The notes below the pieces were generated by a model. The model worked only from the letters and a program-made list of their open reading frames with translations. It was not told where the DNA came from and searched no databases. From Larix kaempferi (Eukaryota > Streptophyta > Pinopsida > Pinales > Pinaceae), in contig BSBM01000964.1 of assembly GCA_027924585.1 (NCBI GenBank), positions 3,146,001 to 3,210,000 of the forward strand: 64,000 bases of DNA, in the 5' to 3' direction. Every line of letters begins with the position of its first letter. The first letter of the stretch is position 1. Shown here piece after piece: positions 44,860 to 57,811 of this stretch. A program made the position numbers and the translations under genes.

Positions 44860-46940
44860 TTTGTCATCTCCAATATGAGCACCATCGCATCCACTTTCCA
44901 CGTTGTTAGTCTCTTTGGTGATCTTTCAAACCCTTCCATCTACATACTAGGCATTTAAGATCATTCAGTCACCTTAAGCGATTTAAATCAAATAATTACC
45001 ACAAATTGCATGCATGATTTGTGAGAAAAGGTAGAGTAATGTCTAAATTCAATGCTCATTCAAATTGTCTAGTGGTTTGATTTATCAATTCTTTAAGTGT
45101 TCAGTAGCAGATTTGATATATTTATGTGATAAGGAACATGGATTTGTACACACCCTGCTCAGGCCATGGTAATGAACGAGTATAGAACCTAATACATTAT
45201 CTAGTGTTGTTAATTAGGACGAAATGGATCCTATATGGCTCTAATGGAGAAATATCATAAAAAAATAACAAACACCCAATGCATTTATCAGTTAAATAGA
45301 AATAAAAGGCCATGATTATTAAAGAATTGCCCATAGTTCCACTCATTTTACTTGTAAACATGAGAAATGGTAGGGTATAGATATCAAAAGACATGAATAT
45401 AAGCACAAACCTGGTATAAAAATGGAGAGGCATGGATACAAACAGAATTTTTTAGCACATAATTTCTCTCTCCTTGTCTTCCCAAAATATTATAAAAAAG
45501 TCATGGAATCATCTTTACCCTTTTCAAACATGGAATATAAATCTAGTACTAAGATGAATCCATACGATTAAGGAAGTGAAAAAGTTAAATAAATGAATAT
45601 CATAGTGAAAATTAAAATCATAAGCTATTAGTAATAAATTTGACTATGAAAAAGTAAAATAAGTAATATAACATGGAAAAATATGTTGCGATGCAAAGAC
45701 AGGGAAAAAAATTATTGCTACAAAGAAAGCAGAGAAAAATGCAGCCAGTGAAAAGAAAAATGAGCATCATTTTCCATACCTGGTGTCTTTCTAAAGTTAT
45801 AAACAAGGTGAAAAAAAGAAACCATCCTTTTTTTTCTTGAGTGTTAATTGCTTGTCATATTGCTTTCCCACAGTGCCTCTAGTACCATTCTTTGCACCCG
45901 CTACCCCAATTTTACCTGACTGAAAAATCCCTTCCTAGGGACGTGGCTCTCAAAACCTCTTCCTACTCAACTTGCAGAACACACCAATAGAGATCACTTG
46001 CAACACGCCTAGCAGAATAATAAGTGTGGTCAACAACACTGGATGGTTGAACACACCATTTGTCTCCGGTCTAACATCTTTCCACTCGTTATTTCTTGGA
46101 TCAATTATCCTACCACTGGTTACTTTCCTGGACACCCAACAAACCCCCAAAAAAAATCCATTGGAGCCTTGGTCTTTAAGTCCATGATGCCTGATCTATA
46201 CGGATCCCAGATAATTCTCAGGGTCTCGATACTATGACAGATCTAGGGTTTTAATATGGGTTCAATCTTGACTTTTTACTGAGCAAGAATCAAGGTGAGG
46301 GCTTTGAAGGGTTTTGAGGGTTTGGGAAAGCTAGGGGTTGTGGACTTAGCATGGATTTGCGGTAAATATTCTTATTCGACCTATGCATGCCCAGAAAGAG
46401 CTCACTGGTGGCATTGTGAAGGAAAATGAAAGCCCTAGTCCTTGATCCAGTTCTTGAATCTTGACCCATTTGGAGATCCAACTCTAGGGCTCGACAAAAC
46501 TCCTTTTATTGATGTCGATGGAGGTCAATTAAATTTGCTACTAGGAGCTACATGTCTAGAACTGGATATGAGACAAATGGCGCACTTGAGGTAAATGACC
46601 CACGAAGCATAGTATTTCAATCACCAAGAAAGTCTTTACAAAGTCTTTACAAGAAGGGGGTTTTGTACTTGGCATGGATTTGGGGGTGAATATCAAAGCA
46701 CCGGTGAACTTGTTTCCTTTGTACTTCTACAGGAAAATAGGTTATGGAATCCTGTAAGCTGAAGGATGAGCACTGCGGCCTCTGGTTAAGGGAAAACATA
46801 AGAAAAATTGATAGGGTGTCTTTATAAAAATTGAACTTGTGATTCTCCCCTTCTTTTTATGACCTTTTCCTTAGCAAGCCGGATCTGTCAAATGCATCAC
46901 GTACTTCTCCCCTACTTGTTATGACCTTTTCCTAGCTTAA
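44860..46940. other. unassigned region
   Basis: No gene recognised. Overlapping short frames at 45.9-46.5 kb on both strands lie in a less AT-rich segment but show no conserved motif. Confidence 0.4.
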
Positions 46941-46980
46941 ATTTCCTGTAGCCAAAATATTAATTAAAAATAAAAATAAA

Positions 46981-47042
46981 ATAAAGTAGTCGATTTTAAG
47001 ACGAAATTAAAAAGTAGTCGATTTTAAGATGAAATTATAATT
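46981..47042. repeat. 31-bp tandem duplication
   Basis: AAAGTAGTCGATTTTAAGA plus CGAAATTA or TGAAATTA occurs twice in a row. The second copy is followed by TAATTTCGTCTC, so a short hairpin with the unit's end is also possible. Confidence 0.8.
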
Positions 47043-47643
47043 TCGTCTCAAGTAAATGTCTCAAAATGCCCCATGTAGTAGTTAGTGTGGGTCAGTGAAC
47101 ACTCTTCAACAGTCCCTTTGGAGGTGCGTCTTTCCTTTTTATAATTTAAAATAATAAAATATACTTTTACAATCAGTTTTGACCATTCTTGATCGGTAAC
47201 ATAAAAACTTTACAATAACATTTAACATAATGTTTTTCCACAACATAAAATGTTAAGCGAACTAGGTGTGTTATATTGATGCATGGATAACTCATAGCCC
47301 ATGCATGGATAACAAGTAATGACATACAACCCATTTAACTAAAGAAGGTAACAGGTAACTGAGGAATAGACAACAATAAGTGATTACAACTAAGCATGGA
47401 GAAAAAGTAACAGATGACTTGTTCATGGCACTTAACTTGTGTGACTTATTGGTGTTCATCGGCCACACGTTCAATGGTTGTGCTACTTCTAAACCTCAAT
47501 ATCATTACACTGATAGGTCTTTATATTTTAGAATTTGGGGTGGAGTACCATCTTTTCTTTTCCTAGATTGAAGGAGGATGAGACAAGTGTACTGTCCAAG
47601 TTGATTTTATCGGCATCGTTCAAAATTCGAAATAAACAAGTAT

Positions 47644-47668
47644 AATATATATATATATATATATATAT
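47644..47668. repeat. (AT)n microsatellite
   Basis: Uninterrupted alternating A and T inside the second copy of the dispersed repeat, absent from the third copy. Confidence 0.9.
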
Positions 47669-47899
47669 TAAAAATAACTTGTTGTTGATGCATCGATAAC
47701 TCGTATCTCATGCATGGATAACATGTAGTAACAGACAACCCATTTAACTAAAGAAGGTACTAGCTAGATGAGGCATTGACAACAACTTGATTACAACTAA
47801 GCATGCAAAACAAGTAAGAGATAACATGTTCATGACACTTAACTTGTGACCTATTGGTGTTCACTGGCCACAAGTTAAGTGGTTGTGCTAGTTATAATT

Positions 47900-49790
47900 A
47901 CTCAATAAATATTGTTAACTAGTTATTGTTGGATTCATACTGATTAACGCTCTCTTATTCATTGTTGGGAATTTGTGCTTGGAAACATGCTCTTGGGCAT
48001 TGAACGTTGTCTAAGAGAAACATATATATAGACTAGTCATTAATGGGGATAGTGTGCTCATCCTCGTAGTACCAATCACAAAAATTGAGATTCTTATTAC
48101 TAGGTGACTAATATTAACTCTAGATATTGTTGTAATTTCATCTACAAATGTTAATTGACTCATTTCCAAAGTCAAATATAATATTTAATATGTAGGTGCG
48201 AAAGAGCTTATGATTGATCTCTCAACTTAATAACTCAAATTAAAGAAAAAAAATGCTCAAAACGTGGTGGTTGTTATATACGGTAACTATCTTCGAAACT
48301 CCTATCCTTGGATGCTAACTGTTAACCCTGCTATATAATGTCTATTTAACAATGCTGTAATTACACATACTATTTTAACTTTTAAGAATTTAACTATTCA
48401 TTAATTATCATTGTTACTTAATAATTAACTTACGCTCCTCTATCGTCTGCTAGGCTACTTCTTTATATGTAAATCAACAGAATTTTGATAATTAAACATC
48501 AGCATGTCATTATATGTATTTATGCAATATGCAAATGCATTCGTTTTTGTTTCTGAGATTTTCACAGGTACCGGGTCTCAAAATAATATAATAATTAATA
48601 ATTCTAAACTTCTAACTATTTCAAACTTTGATTATAAATTATAATCTTAAATATTTATCATTTCAAACTATAAAAAAAACCAGATAAATTTTTTTCTCTA
48701 ATCGATCAAATTAGAATAATCATTTAATGGTTAAAACATTGTAAATATGCAAAGTAAAATATAAAAATAGCACTTAATGGTTAAACATTGTAAATATGCA
48801 AACTACAATATAAAAAAGAAGAGAGTAAATATGCAAAGTACAATATAAGAAAGAGAAGAGGAGAGGAGACTGAATTATAAGAGATACAGTCGACGCATTT
48901 GGCTCCCTACTGGGAATCATCATCAGGAGCTATAAATATTAATAGCATTATATATATATATATATATAACAAATTTAAACTTATATTTTTATAATTTATT
49001 AAATTAATAAAAGTTTAGAAAATAATAATATTATTATAGTTAATAAAAATAATATTAAATTAAAATAATTAATAATAAATTTGAAAAAATATTATTTATA
49101 GTATCTTTCATTATATTATATTTATTATTTAATAAATTAAACAATATTATAATTTAAAAAAAGCAATTTATAATAAATTTATAAAATTTTAAATTTTAAA
49201 TGTTTCTATATATTTTATAATAATGATATAAAAAATTAATTTAAAAAACCACTTAAATAAAACTTACAAACAAGAAACATAGATTAAAAAAAAAAAGTGA
49301 TGGTTTTATCACAATGTAATTCTTTAAAACCATGTTCCATAAAACCAATATTATTCTCAACTATAGTAATTTCTATGGAATAGTTTTATTAATAAATAAT
49401 AAAAAGTAATTTTCCAAAATAAATAATAATATTAACAGAATGTTTAATATTATTGTCTGGCTATATAATTATATATCAAATTAAATAATACACATATCAT
49501 GGGTTTCATATATCCTATGAACATGAGATGAAAAAGGTTTATTTTTATTTTTATTTTTGAAACTATAAAGGTTGAGTATAAAGATTATGTAGTACATAGT
49601 TTGTTTTGAACATTATGGGTTAAATGATTCATTTAAGATTTATGAAAGGTATATTTTGAAGCGATTTAAAAAATGTAACTATATTTTCATTATTATATTT
49701 ATAGTTTTTATATGGAAAAAATTAAATATCAAATTAAAGTTATTACAATATATAACATTTTAAATTAATATTATATATAATTATATTGGT
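47900..49790. other. unassigned, strongly AT-rich from 48.9 kb
   Basis: No gene recognised. Near 48,770-48,850 the unit TAAATATGCAAAGTACAATATAA recurs three times in diverged form. A (TA)n run occupies about 48,950-48,968. Confidence 0.5.
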
Positions 49791-50059
49791 GTTAATATTT
49801 CATAGATTGAAGGAGGATGGGATAAATGTACTCTTTATATTGATTTTATGGGCATTTTTGAAAATTTGAATTAAACAATTATAAAAATAAAATAAAAAAT
49901 TAATGATAATTGATGCATGGATAACTAATAGCTCATGCATGAATAACATGTAGTGACAAACAACCTATTTAACTAAGCATAAACAACAAAGTATTACAAC
50001 TAAACAAAAACAAGGTATTAACCACATGATAAATGGCTATGTTAATCTTATTTTAAATA

Positions 50060-50980
50060 TTAAATATAATTAAAATAAAATTTAAAAATAAAAATTATTA
50101 TAATAAAAATATTTTTATAATTTGAAAAAATAAATTTATATCATTAAATTTTAAATTTTAAATTAAATAAAACAAAATATAAAATCATACCTAATTTGTT
50201 TTTACCCCATAAACATTCTATATATCTCAACATTCATTTGTTTAGAAAAAATAAATAAAACTTTGCATACCAAACACCGAGAAACTTATAAATTGGCCTT
50301 TGGAATATAATGAGAAGAATTCCTAGACCTTCAGATCTTCGAAAAGTTGAAACCAAGAACATCTCGACATTTTAAATATGCACAGATTTGGACTTTAGAT
50401 TTAAATGGAATTACTACGAACGAAGAAAAGGAGGTCTCTTATAATGGTTATCAAGTTTAAATTAAAAAAATCAATATAATAAGGAAAAAGAAATTTAAGT
50501 AATATATATCTTACCAATACAAATTTTTTTTTTTTCAAAATTTTATATAATCAAAATTATCTCTTATAATTATAATTTTCACAAAATCATAAAATTGTGT
50601 CTGAATTAAAACACAAATATAAATGTTACACTACAAATGTTAAAATGTCAATAATAATACCAAAAACCTCTGCTTAACCCAAAACTTAGTTAATTTATTT
50701 TATTTATTATTTAAAACCTCAAAGGTTGTTCAAATCATATCATTCAACCCCATATAATAAAATAGCTTGTAAATTCATATATAAATTCATGAATATTTAA
50801 TTTAACCAATAATAAAATAAAATCATATATAGTAAAATTGATTAATATCATATAAAATAATAATATTATGTAAAATTTAATTTAAAATCATATAATTTAA
50901 TTAAATAAAATCATATATAGTAAAATTGATTAATATCGTATAAAATAATAATATCATATAAAATTTAATTCAAAATCATA
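50060..50980. other. very AT-rich spacer with local duplication
   Basis: No gene. AAATCATATATAGTAAAATTG and the following TATAAAATAATAAT block occur twice (about 50,818-50,890 and 50,908-50,975). Confidence 0.6.
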
Positions 50981-50984
50981 TAAT

Positions 50985-51195
50985 TTAATTTATAAAATTG
51001 TAGAGATGAAATCTGCCCCATCCATATCTAATTGCTACAAAACTATTACAGTTAATTCAATTTATAAAATTGTAGAGATGAAATCTGCAGCATCCATATC
51101 TAATTGCTAAAAACTATTACAGTTAATTCAATTTATAAAATTGTAGAAATGAAATCTGCACCATCCATATCTAATTGCTAAAAACTCTTACAGTT
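50985..51195. repeat. tandem repeat, three copies of about 71 bp
   Basis: TTCAATTTATAAAATTGTAG, ATGAAATCTGC, CATCCATATCTAATTGCTA and CTATTACAGTTAA repeat at 50,991, 51,063 and 51,133. Copies differ at only a few positions, indicating recent expansion. It ends about 150 bp upstream of the ATG at 51,347. Confidence 0.93.
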
Positions 51196-51346
51196 TTATT
51201 TAGTGGATAATTTATTTTTAATAAAAAATAAAATTGAAAATTTTATTTTAATTTATTATTTATTCTATTTGGAAGGAGTCTAAATAATTGAGAAATAAAT
51301 AATAAAAAACGTTGGTAGAGAGACAAATATATAGGGACGGAGATAG

Positions 51347-51568
51347 ATGGAGTTAGCAGAAATTGTACAGTTTTTACAGGACGGAAAGGCTTCGCAAGAG
51401 AAATCTTTATTTTACGAAACTGGAATTTTGAATGCACAGGTGCAGTCGGTCATTCTAGAGGACTGCCAATGGGTTCATTCTTTTAAATGTAATAAAATGA
51501 TAAATTTTGACCTTTTTGACCCGGTGGTTTTCTTTCAACAGCCGATGACTGGAATCCATAGCCGATGA
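51347..51568 (+). CDS. possible first exon or gene fragment (weak)
   Basis: A 73-codon frame begins MELAEIVQFLQDGKASQEK after GATAG, with a TATA-like AAATATATAGG about 20 bases upstream. Codons up to about 51,437 look more protein-like than the surrounding AT-rich DNA and are followed by CACAGGTGCAG, a possible splice donor. Beyond that the text becomes AT-rich and less protein-like. I do not recognise the product. The 300 bp downstream are also less AT-rich, so this may be a gene fragment or the 5' part of a gene whose other exons are not visible. Confidence 0.25.
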   Translation: MELAEIVQFLQDGKASQEKSLFYETGILNAQVQSVILEDCQWVHSFKCNKMINFDLFDPVVFFQQPMTGIHSR

Positions 51569-51569
51569 T

Positions 51570-52545
51570 TGGTTTTCCTTGCTGCAATCCTGAGCTTTTC
51601 TACGATGCCTTTTCATCAGCAGAAGCAACGAGCTTCTCTACGATGGGTTTTCTCGAGCAGCCTCAACAAATAAATTCTGTAAGCTGTAGCTTTTATTAGC
51701 ACTCTTCAACGAAATTCGGAGAAATTCCTCGCAAATTCTGGGACGAGATTTAAAAATTTATCGCAGTTTTTAAAGGGAATTTGGATTTTGAGAGCGATTA
51801 ACGATTACAGATATTTCTGAACGAACTAGATTTTTTTACCTTCATTTTAGGGCTTTCTGTTAAAAAATTAGAAGCCATCCGTATTGAACCCGAATGAGCG
51901 AATTTTCAACTGCACCGGACCGAATTTCCGAATTATTCAGCCTGATACGGCCGAATTTGATAACTATGCTTATAATCCTACTTAAAACTAATTAGGGAGC
52001 TCGGAAGAACAAAGGAGAACAGCCGAGATTTGGAATTGTCAAAATGGATAGAAGTTGCGACCAGCTGAGTTGGACTCCTCTCTCACTTTAGTTCTGTTTT
52101 GATAGACAACTATTGAGATTAATGCATATCTCTAATTTTTATAATAAATTGAAACTATTATATTATCATGCACTTCATGTATATAACTATTCATTTTATC
52201 TGATGTCTAGTACTCTAACCCCGAATCTGAAATCAAGAGGAGGCGAGGCGGATGCAGCAAGAAAACACTCCGTTGCATACATAGGACTTCCTTCTAGGGC
52301 TATTATTGGATTGGGGGATTTCTTTCCATGGCTCTTATCGGATATTAAGCTGGCCCTTTCTTCTCACAATACCTACCTTTTTTCCGATCTGATTTAATAA
52401 GAATTAATTAACTAAAGAGAAGATCAGATCAGCAGGAAAGAAATCGGATACGCCATTATTTTTTGAATCCTCTGTTAGGGTATGGGAACATATTGTGGAA
52501 TGTCTAGGTCAATAGCTATTGCTCTCGTTTTCTCAAAATCCCTTT
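51570..52545. other. unassigned, mixed composition
   Basis: Less AT-rich than its flanks but with no recognised gene. A 94-codon frame at 52,113-52,397 contains KSRGGEADAARKHSVAYIG; no family is recognised. Confidence 0.35.
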
Positions 52546-52550
52546 CACAA

Positions 52551-52682
52551 AATAGTGATTTCTTAGATGGGGAAGCCGGATATATTAATCTGAACTATAT
52601 ATCCGGATATATTAATCTGAACACAGGTAAGCTAATAGTGATTTCTTAGATGGGGAAGCCGGATATATTAATCTGAACTATG
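52551..52682. repeat. perfect direct duplication, period 83 bp
   Basis: AATAGTGATTTCTTAGATGG and the next 27 bases, ending AATCTGAACTAT, occur at 52,551 and 52,634 with no visible difference. Between them TATATCCGGATATATTAATC is an extra partial copy. Identity indicates a very recent event. Confidence 0.9.
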
Positions 52683-53023
52683 TTTTAAATAGGTTTTATC
52701 ACTGGAGTATGGCCAAGTTAAAAAAAATTAATCACTAACTTTTAATCTAGGTTAACAGATGATACCAAGACCATCAAAACCTCTGGAATTTTATATTTTC
52801 CAAAATAAAAAATAAAACGTCATGGTAATCGAACTTACCCTACTTCAACGAAAGGCCTTCTTTACTCTATCCGCTGGCACAAGTATTATCATTATCTTGT
52901 TATCCGAACACAACTATCTGTGCAGATAATCAAAACAACCTGTCAGAATTTCAGGGGTTTTCTTTAAATTTATTTATTCAAAAGCAGAGAAAACCAGGAT
53001 ATTGAAACAATAGTTTATCTTAC

Positions 53024-53070
53024 CTGATCCACAATGCGATAGATGGTCCAAGAATCTTTTCTTCCATTAG
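53024..53070 (-). CDS. candidate internal exon, 47 nt (weak)
   Basis: On the minus strand GATTTTGCAG/CT and CAG/GTAAGATA give consensus acceptor and donor sites around a 47-base open stretch coding NGRKDSWTIYRIVDQ in one frame. The peptide composition is protein-like, which is unusual in this AT-rich setting. No neighbouring exon was recognised and the peptide is too short to assign. It may be an exon of a gene with large introns or a coincidence. Confidence 0.2.
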
Positions 53071-53099
53071 CTGCAAAATCATAAACGTATTTATACATG

Positions 53100-53375
53100 C
53101 CAAAATATAAAGAGAAATTGTAAAACCAAAGGAAAAGAGTGCCCAAAGTAAAAGACTGCAAATAAGCCAAACAGGAAAACTAATCAAGTAAGTTAGCAGC
53201 CTAAAATAACAATAGATTAAACAAACAACGCTCCAATTCCTTGCAAAAATATGTAGACAGAAAAATGCATGGAAGAAACTAAATAAAAAATATTAGGAAA
53301 CAGTAAAGCCCAGAAAGAATAAGAACTCAAATAGACGGACTCTCTCCAACGGCAAGACTCCATTTATAATGTCAT
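53100..53375. other. unassigned AT-rich DNA
   Basis: No gene recognised. On the minus strand this would be the upstream intron if the 53,024-53,070 exon is real. Confidence 0.4.
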
Positions 53376-53379
53376 AACA

Positions 53380-53480
53380 TGGTGCTCCAACGGGAACAGA
53401 GCTTTCTGGATTCGCCCTTCAATCTTCCTTTTACATTGTGCTCCAACGGTAATAGATTTTTCTGGATTCTCTCTTCTAAT
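53380..53480. repeat. diverged tandem duplication, period about 57 bp
   Basis: GTGCTCCAACGGGAACAGAG followed by CTTTCTGGATTCGCCCTTC recurs as GTGCTCCAACGGTAATAGAT with TTTTCTGGATTCTCTCTTC. A third, weaker AAACGGTAATTG copy follows near 53,500. Confidence 0.7.
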
Positions 53481-53569
53481 TTTGAACGACTCTCTTTTTG
53501 AAACGGTAATTGTTTTCTTGGGGATTTCCCCTTTAAAAGCATTTTCCAGATTTCACTTTATCTCTTTAC

Positions 53570-56190
53570 ATGTGTGTTTTTACCTTTCTTCAACAGACTA
53601 ATTATAATTGCACACGTGGTGGATTACAATTAAAATAGATAGTTATGCAGTTTGAAATAGTTAGTATATTTCTCATCTTGTGAGTTTCCATGATGCAGGT
53701 CGTATTTTGATGGGCCACATTATCATGGTAGAAAATTCTATATGGATTTGCCAGATAATTATGTTGATTTTTCAGTGGTTAATTTTTAAAATATCTTCTC
53801 TGAACTGTTTTTTAAATAAATTTCTATCTTCTAATATTGAAAATAATGTATTATTAAATATTATAAAATATCTTAAATTACATCATGAACAAAATATTAT
53901 ATTATAAAATGACTAATGATTTTCTTAGTTTTTTAGTGCATACTTTAAATATTATTAAATGGTAAAATTAAGTCAAACTTTTGGTTGAATGAAATCTGAA
54001 GTAACACTAAAAATTCAAAACTTTTGAAGGCTCATTGCAATGGCTGCTGGCTCCACCCTTGTAGTGTCTCGCTGCAATGGCTCATGGCTCCGTACATTTA
54101 AGACTTTCTAATATTTATAGTTGTTTTCAATTTTTCATAATATGATAATTAAATATTAATATAATTTGTTTTTTTATAAAATGTAATTGGTATTTATTTT
54201 ATACGTTTTAAATATAAAAAAATTATTGAATTAAATATATATATATATATATAACAATAAATTACTAATCAAATTACTAATTAAATATAAAATAATATTA
54301 TTTATATTTTAATTGAAATTTATTTATAAATTACAATTTTATATAAAATATTCAACATTTTCCCTTAAAACTTTTATAAATGTTATATATAAATTTTAAA
54401 ATAATATTTATTTCTAAAAATTACAACTTTGTAAACTCTAAACATAATATTTCACATACAACCAACAGTATTATTTCATAACGTGGAAGAGTAACATTCA
54501 CTGTTAACTTTTATCCACATAACTTTAGATGCATCTCACAGCTCAATACTTTTTATTAAATTGTGGGTTTGTTGAAATTTGCTTTGATTCCCTCTTTTCA
54601 CGACTATAATATTTTAAACAATAGTTGATACCCTTGCGTCATGCGGACGCTCCAATATTCTTTGATTGGGCTTCATCGTTGTTGAATAGTTAACATTCCA
54701 ATGTGCTAGAATGGATGGTATCGTAACCAATGGGAATGAACAAATTTCATTTGTAGCTATACTTTTGTGGGAGTGTTGTACACAGAATTTGTATAAATTT
54801 GTGTTAATTATTTTTAATGCTTGTTAATCTATTTTTTAACTATTTATCAATAATAATAAAAATTATTTTTTATTTTTTAATTTAGTTTTTTTAATTAAAA
54901 ATATTTAATATAACTAAGTTAATTTAATTTCTGGAGTGATAAAAACTAGATAAAAACTTTTGACGTGTATGAGTGGTGACTAATAATAAGGTTAAAATGT
55001 AGGTTTTGTTAATTGGATTAGAAGTTGTGAAGAGATTTGGAATTTAGTAAGTTCTAATTTTCAAAAATTCTCTACCTGTCATCAAAGTAGTGAAGAAGAA
55101 TGCAATGAAAGAAGAGACCATTCAAAACAAGATCAATGAGAGAATAATCAAGAATCATAAGGATATAAAATATGTCCAAATTTTTCATATTAGGAATGAT
55201 AACAACTCAACTATAGATAATATTGTGAATGAGGTATTCAAGTTAGATAGAAACATCCTTATTCAAAATGGGGGCCCTTCGGAACAAAGTTAACCCCCTA
55301 GAATTTGTAACATGGTTGGGTTTGAGTTGGATTTAGTATGTTTTCAAAATAGTTGGGAGGACTTTATTTTGGGGGAGGGTGATGGCCTAAGCATGTTCTA
55401 TACCTAACATGTTCATCCTCCATTCAATACACATCATCAAGTCTCACTAAATCCAAGTGAGGGAGTCACTGCACTACCGCATGCCCTTGGCTCCCTCATT
55501 CCTTCCTGTATTATGTGTTTATTTCATACTATATGGATCTAATTATGGTAACATGCAAGGTTGGTGGGATTTTTCTTGTTGGCCTTGGAAAAATTTTGGA
55601 TTGTCAGGGTTTAAAGGAGCATGCTCAGGTCAACTTATGTGCAGTAGGTGGTGCTCATTGGAGTTTCTCGACCTCCAAGAAAGGTAACATCCTTTGGAAT
55701 CTCCCTTTCTTGATTGTTCAATGGTTGTGAGATAGAGGTATTTTTTCTTTGATGTACTATGAATTTGAGGCCTTGAGCCTCTGGTTTTTTCGTCACTCTT
55801 CGGTTAACTACAAGTTTGAAGTGGGTAATTTTTTGGTTCTGCGACTTGGAATTTCTTGGTTGAATCCATAGACTAGAACTGCACTGTTCAATCCGTTGAA
55901 TTGGGATGTAGTTGGGATAGGTGGTATTAGATAAATTAGGAATATAAATGTGATTTTGTGCATGCTTAAGTGCCAGATGGATGGCATGAAGCATTCCATT
56001 GGTTGTATTACCGCACACATGGAGCAACAAGACACTAGGAAAGATAAGTTGCAAAGAAAGGTTAGGGAACAAGAAAAATAATAGAAAACTTGGCAGGTAA
56101 TTTTGAGATTCTTTTAACATAATCTTTGGGTTAGCTTACGGAAATCAATTCCAAGTTGATCAATACATTTGTTCAAGGAAAATGGAAGAG
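53570..56190. other. unassigned, AT-rich
   Basis: No convincing gene. A (TA)n run lies near 54,234-54,253. At 55,366-55,382 GGGGGAGGGTGATGG resembles a polypurine tract followed by a TG start, and the 67-codon frame before it is Lys/Asn/Glu-rich, so a decayed LTR element end is possible but unproven. The 161-codon minus frame at 55,635-56,120 has no recognised motif. Confidence 0.35.
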
Positions 56191-56191
56191 G

Positions 56192-56315
56192 CAATGATTC
56201 AACAAATAGCTATGGTTGTTATAGAAGAGCCAAGTGTTCAAAGCCATACTCAAAATGATTCAACAAATAGCTATGGTTGTTATAGAAGAGTCAATTGTTC
56301 AAGGTCGTACTCAAA
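56192..56315. repeat. 61-bp tandem duplication
   Basis: AATGATTCAACAAATAGCTA and the following GGTTGTTATAGAAGAG occur at 56,193 and 56,254, then GTTCAAAGCCATACTCAAAA or GTTCAAGGTCGTACTCAAAA. Confidence 0.9.
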
Positions 56316-56319
56316 ATGA

Positions 56320-57810
56320 AGAGTACAATGGTAAGTTTAACCTTCTTAATCATTGGTTTAAATGTTTCATGATATACTTGAGTCGTCATGTTGATATTTG
56401 ATATTTCTGTATTCACTAATGCATCAATGAATTCTTTAGGGGGAAACACTTTGATTTTTTGTTTCAATAAATTCAATTGATATCTCTTTATTTGTGGTGT
56501 GATCTTTCAAAATATTAAATGATTCACTCTAATAAAAGGATGTCATTTTTTGTACTTTCAAGACTGATAACATTATGTTTTTATTTTTTACTTCCCCAAT
56601 AACGATTTGATTCTTCAATGGATTACTCTTCATGACTTACACTATAGGATACATACTTGATGTTGAAGGCCTTCTTTAGAATTTCCAGGATCTTTATTTC
56701 CCATGGTTAGGGCTTCATTTTTTTTGTCATATCACCTTTTTATTTAGGTTATAGATTATTTGTCTTCTTTCCTTTTAACCTTTTGATTTCTTCATCGGTT
56801 TTAGATAATTTCTTTGGAGATATTGATTCTCCTCTTTTGGTTATGATTGCACTCATTGTATTTTTTAACTTCTTGACATGTGCAATTAGTTTTTCACTTT
56901 GATTTCTTAAAAAAGAAAGCTATTCATATTTTTTTACTAATTTCTTATTGAATTTTCTTTCAAGACCATAAATTTTTTATTGATTTTTCTCACCTTTTAA
57001 TTCCTTGATTTGTGTAGTAAACTCTAGGATACAACTCTTTAGGTAAGAATTATCTTCCCCACTTAAGCTATTAAAGTATTATTGATGACAATTGCATGTT
57101 GTAATTTTTTATTGCTCTCTTCATATTGTGTTACTTCTTCACTAATTTTTCAATTTATGACTCAATTGCATGCATTGTGTGTGTCACTTTGATGAGTAGA
57201 GAACTCTTAATACTTTCACCCCTTATTTAAATAAAATATATCTTATTAAACTTAATTATCCCACATTTTATATCCTTCTAATTAGAAAGTATATCACTTT
57301 TAGGTGGATTTCATTTTAGTTTACTTTTATTCTAGTTTTTAGTTACAATTTTTCACATTATTTACATTACCAATATTTTCACTTGTTTACTCTTATTTGC
57401 GCTTTGAAGAAAGAGGAAACATTTTTTTTTAATCTTCTGTTTCCATGTATGTGGAAATTCACTTACTTGCGACAATTATGGAATCTTTTTATTCTTGATA
57501 ATCTTCTTATCATGGGAATATATATTTTTCCACCAACTACTTTGTCTCTCTCTTTTTTCTCTAATACCAAATAATGTCTTGAGTACAATATATATACATG
57601 TATATGAATACACACAAGTGACTAATTGTTCATTTCCTTAGGAAAATGAATGAATTATAATTACTACTACATTAATCATAACTTCTTAATGATTACTATT
57701 ACATAAGAGTTATTTATTACATAGCGGTAATATATCCTAGGTATATTACACAATTTTGACTTATGTTCTAGCCTCTTTATGATAAAACTTGCTTAATTTT
57801 CTCTTAGGTC
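56320..57810. other. unassigned T-rich DNA
   Basis: The plus strand is strongly T-rich with many TTTCTTCTTT words. No coding motif is seen on either strand. Confidence 0.45.
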
Positions 57811-57811
57811 T

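Larger units (their letters stand above)
47277..50050. repeat. dispersed repeat family, three copies
   Basis: Copies lie at about 47,277-47,495, 47,560-47,893 and 49,795-50,050. Shared landmarks are GATGCATGGATAACT, CATGCATGGATAACATGTAG, CAACCCATTTAACTAA, GATTACAACTAAGCATG and, in the first two, TTCATGRCACTTAACTTGTG and GGTTGTGCTA. Copies two and three also share the upstream block AGATTGAAGGAGGATGRGA followed by TTGATTTTATSGGCAT. The copies are clearly diverged; no coding motif or terminal repeat was seen. Confidence 0.8.

Noticed and set aside
55366-55390. Polypurine tract followed by TGATGGCC, as a retroelement 3' end
   Set aside because: Only the purine run supports it; no LTR copy or recognisable integrase or RNase H sequence precedes it.
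55635-56120. 161-codon minus-strand frame
   Set aside because: No recognisable domain, and overlapping frames on the plus strand are equally long.
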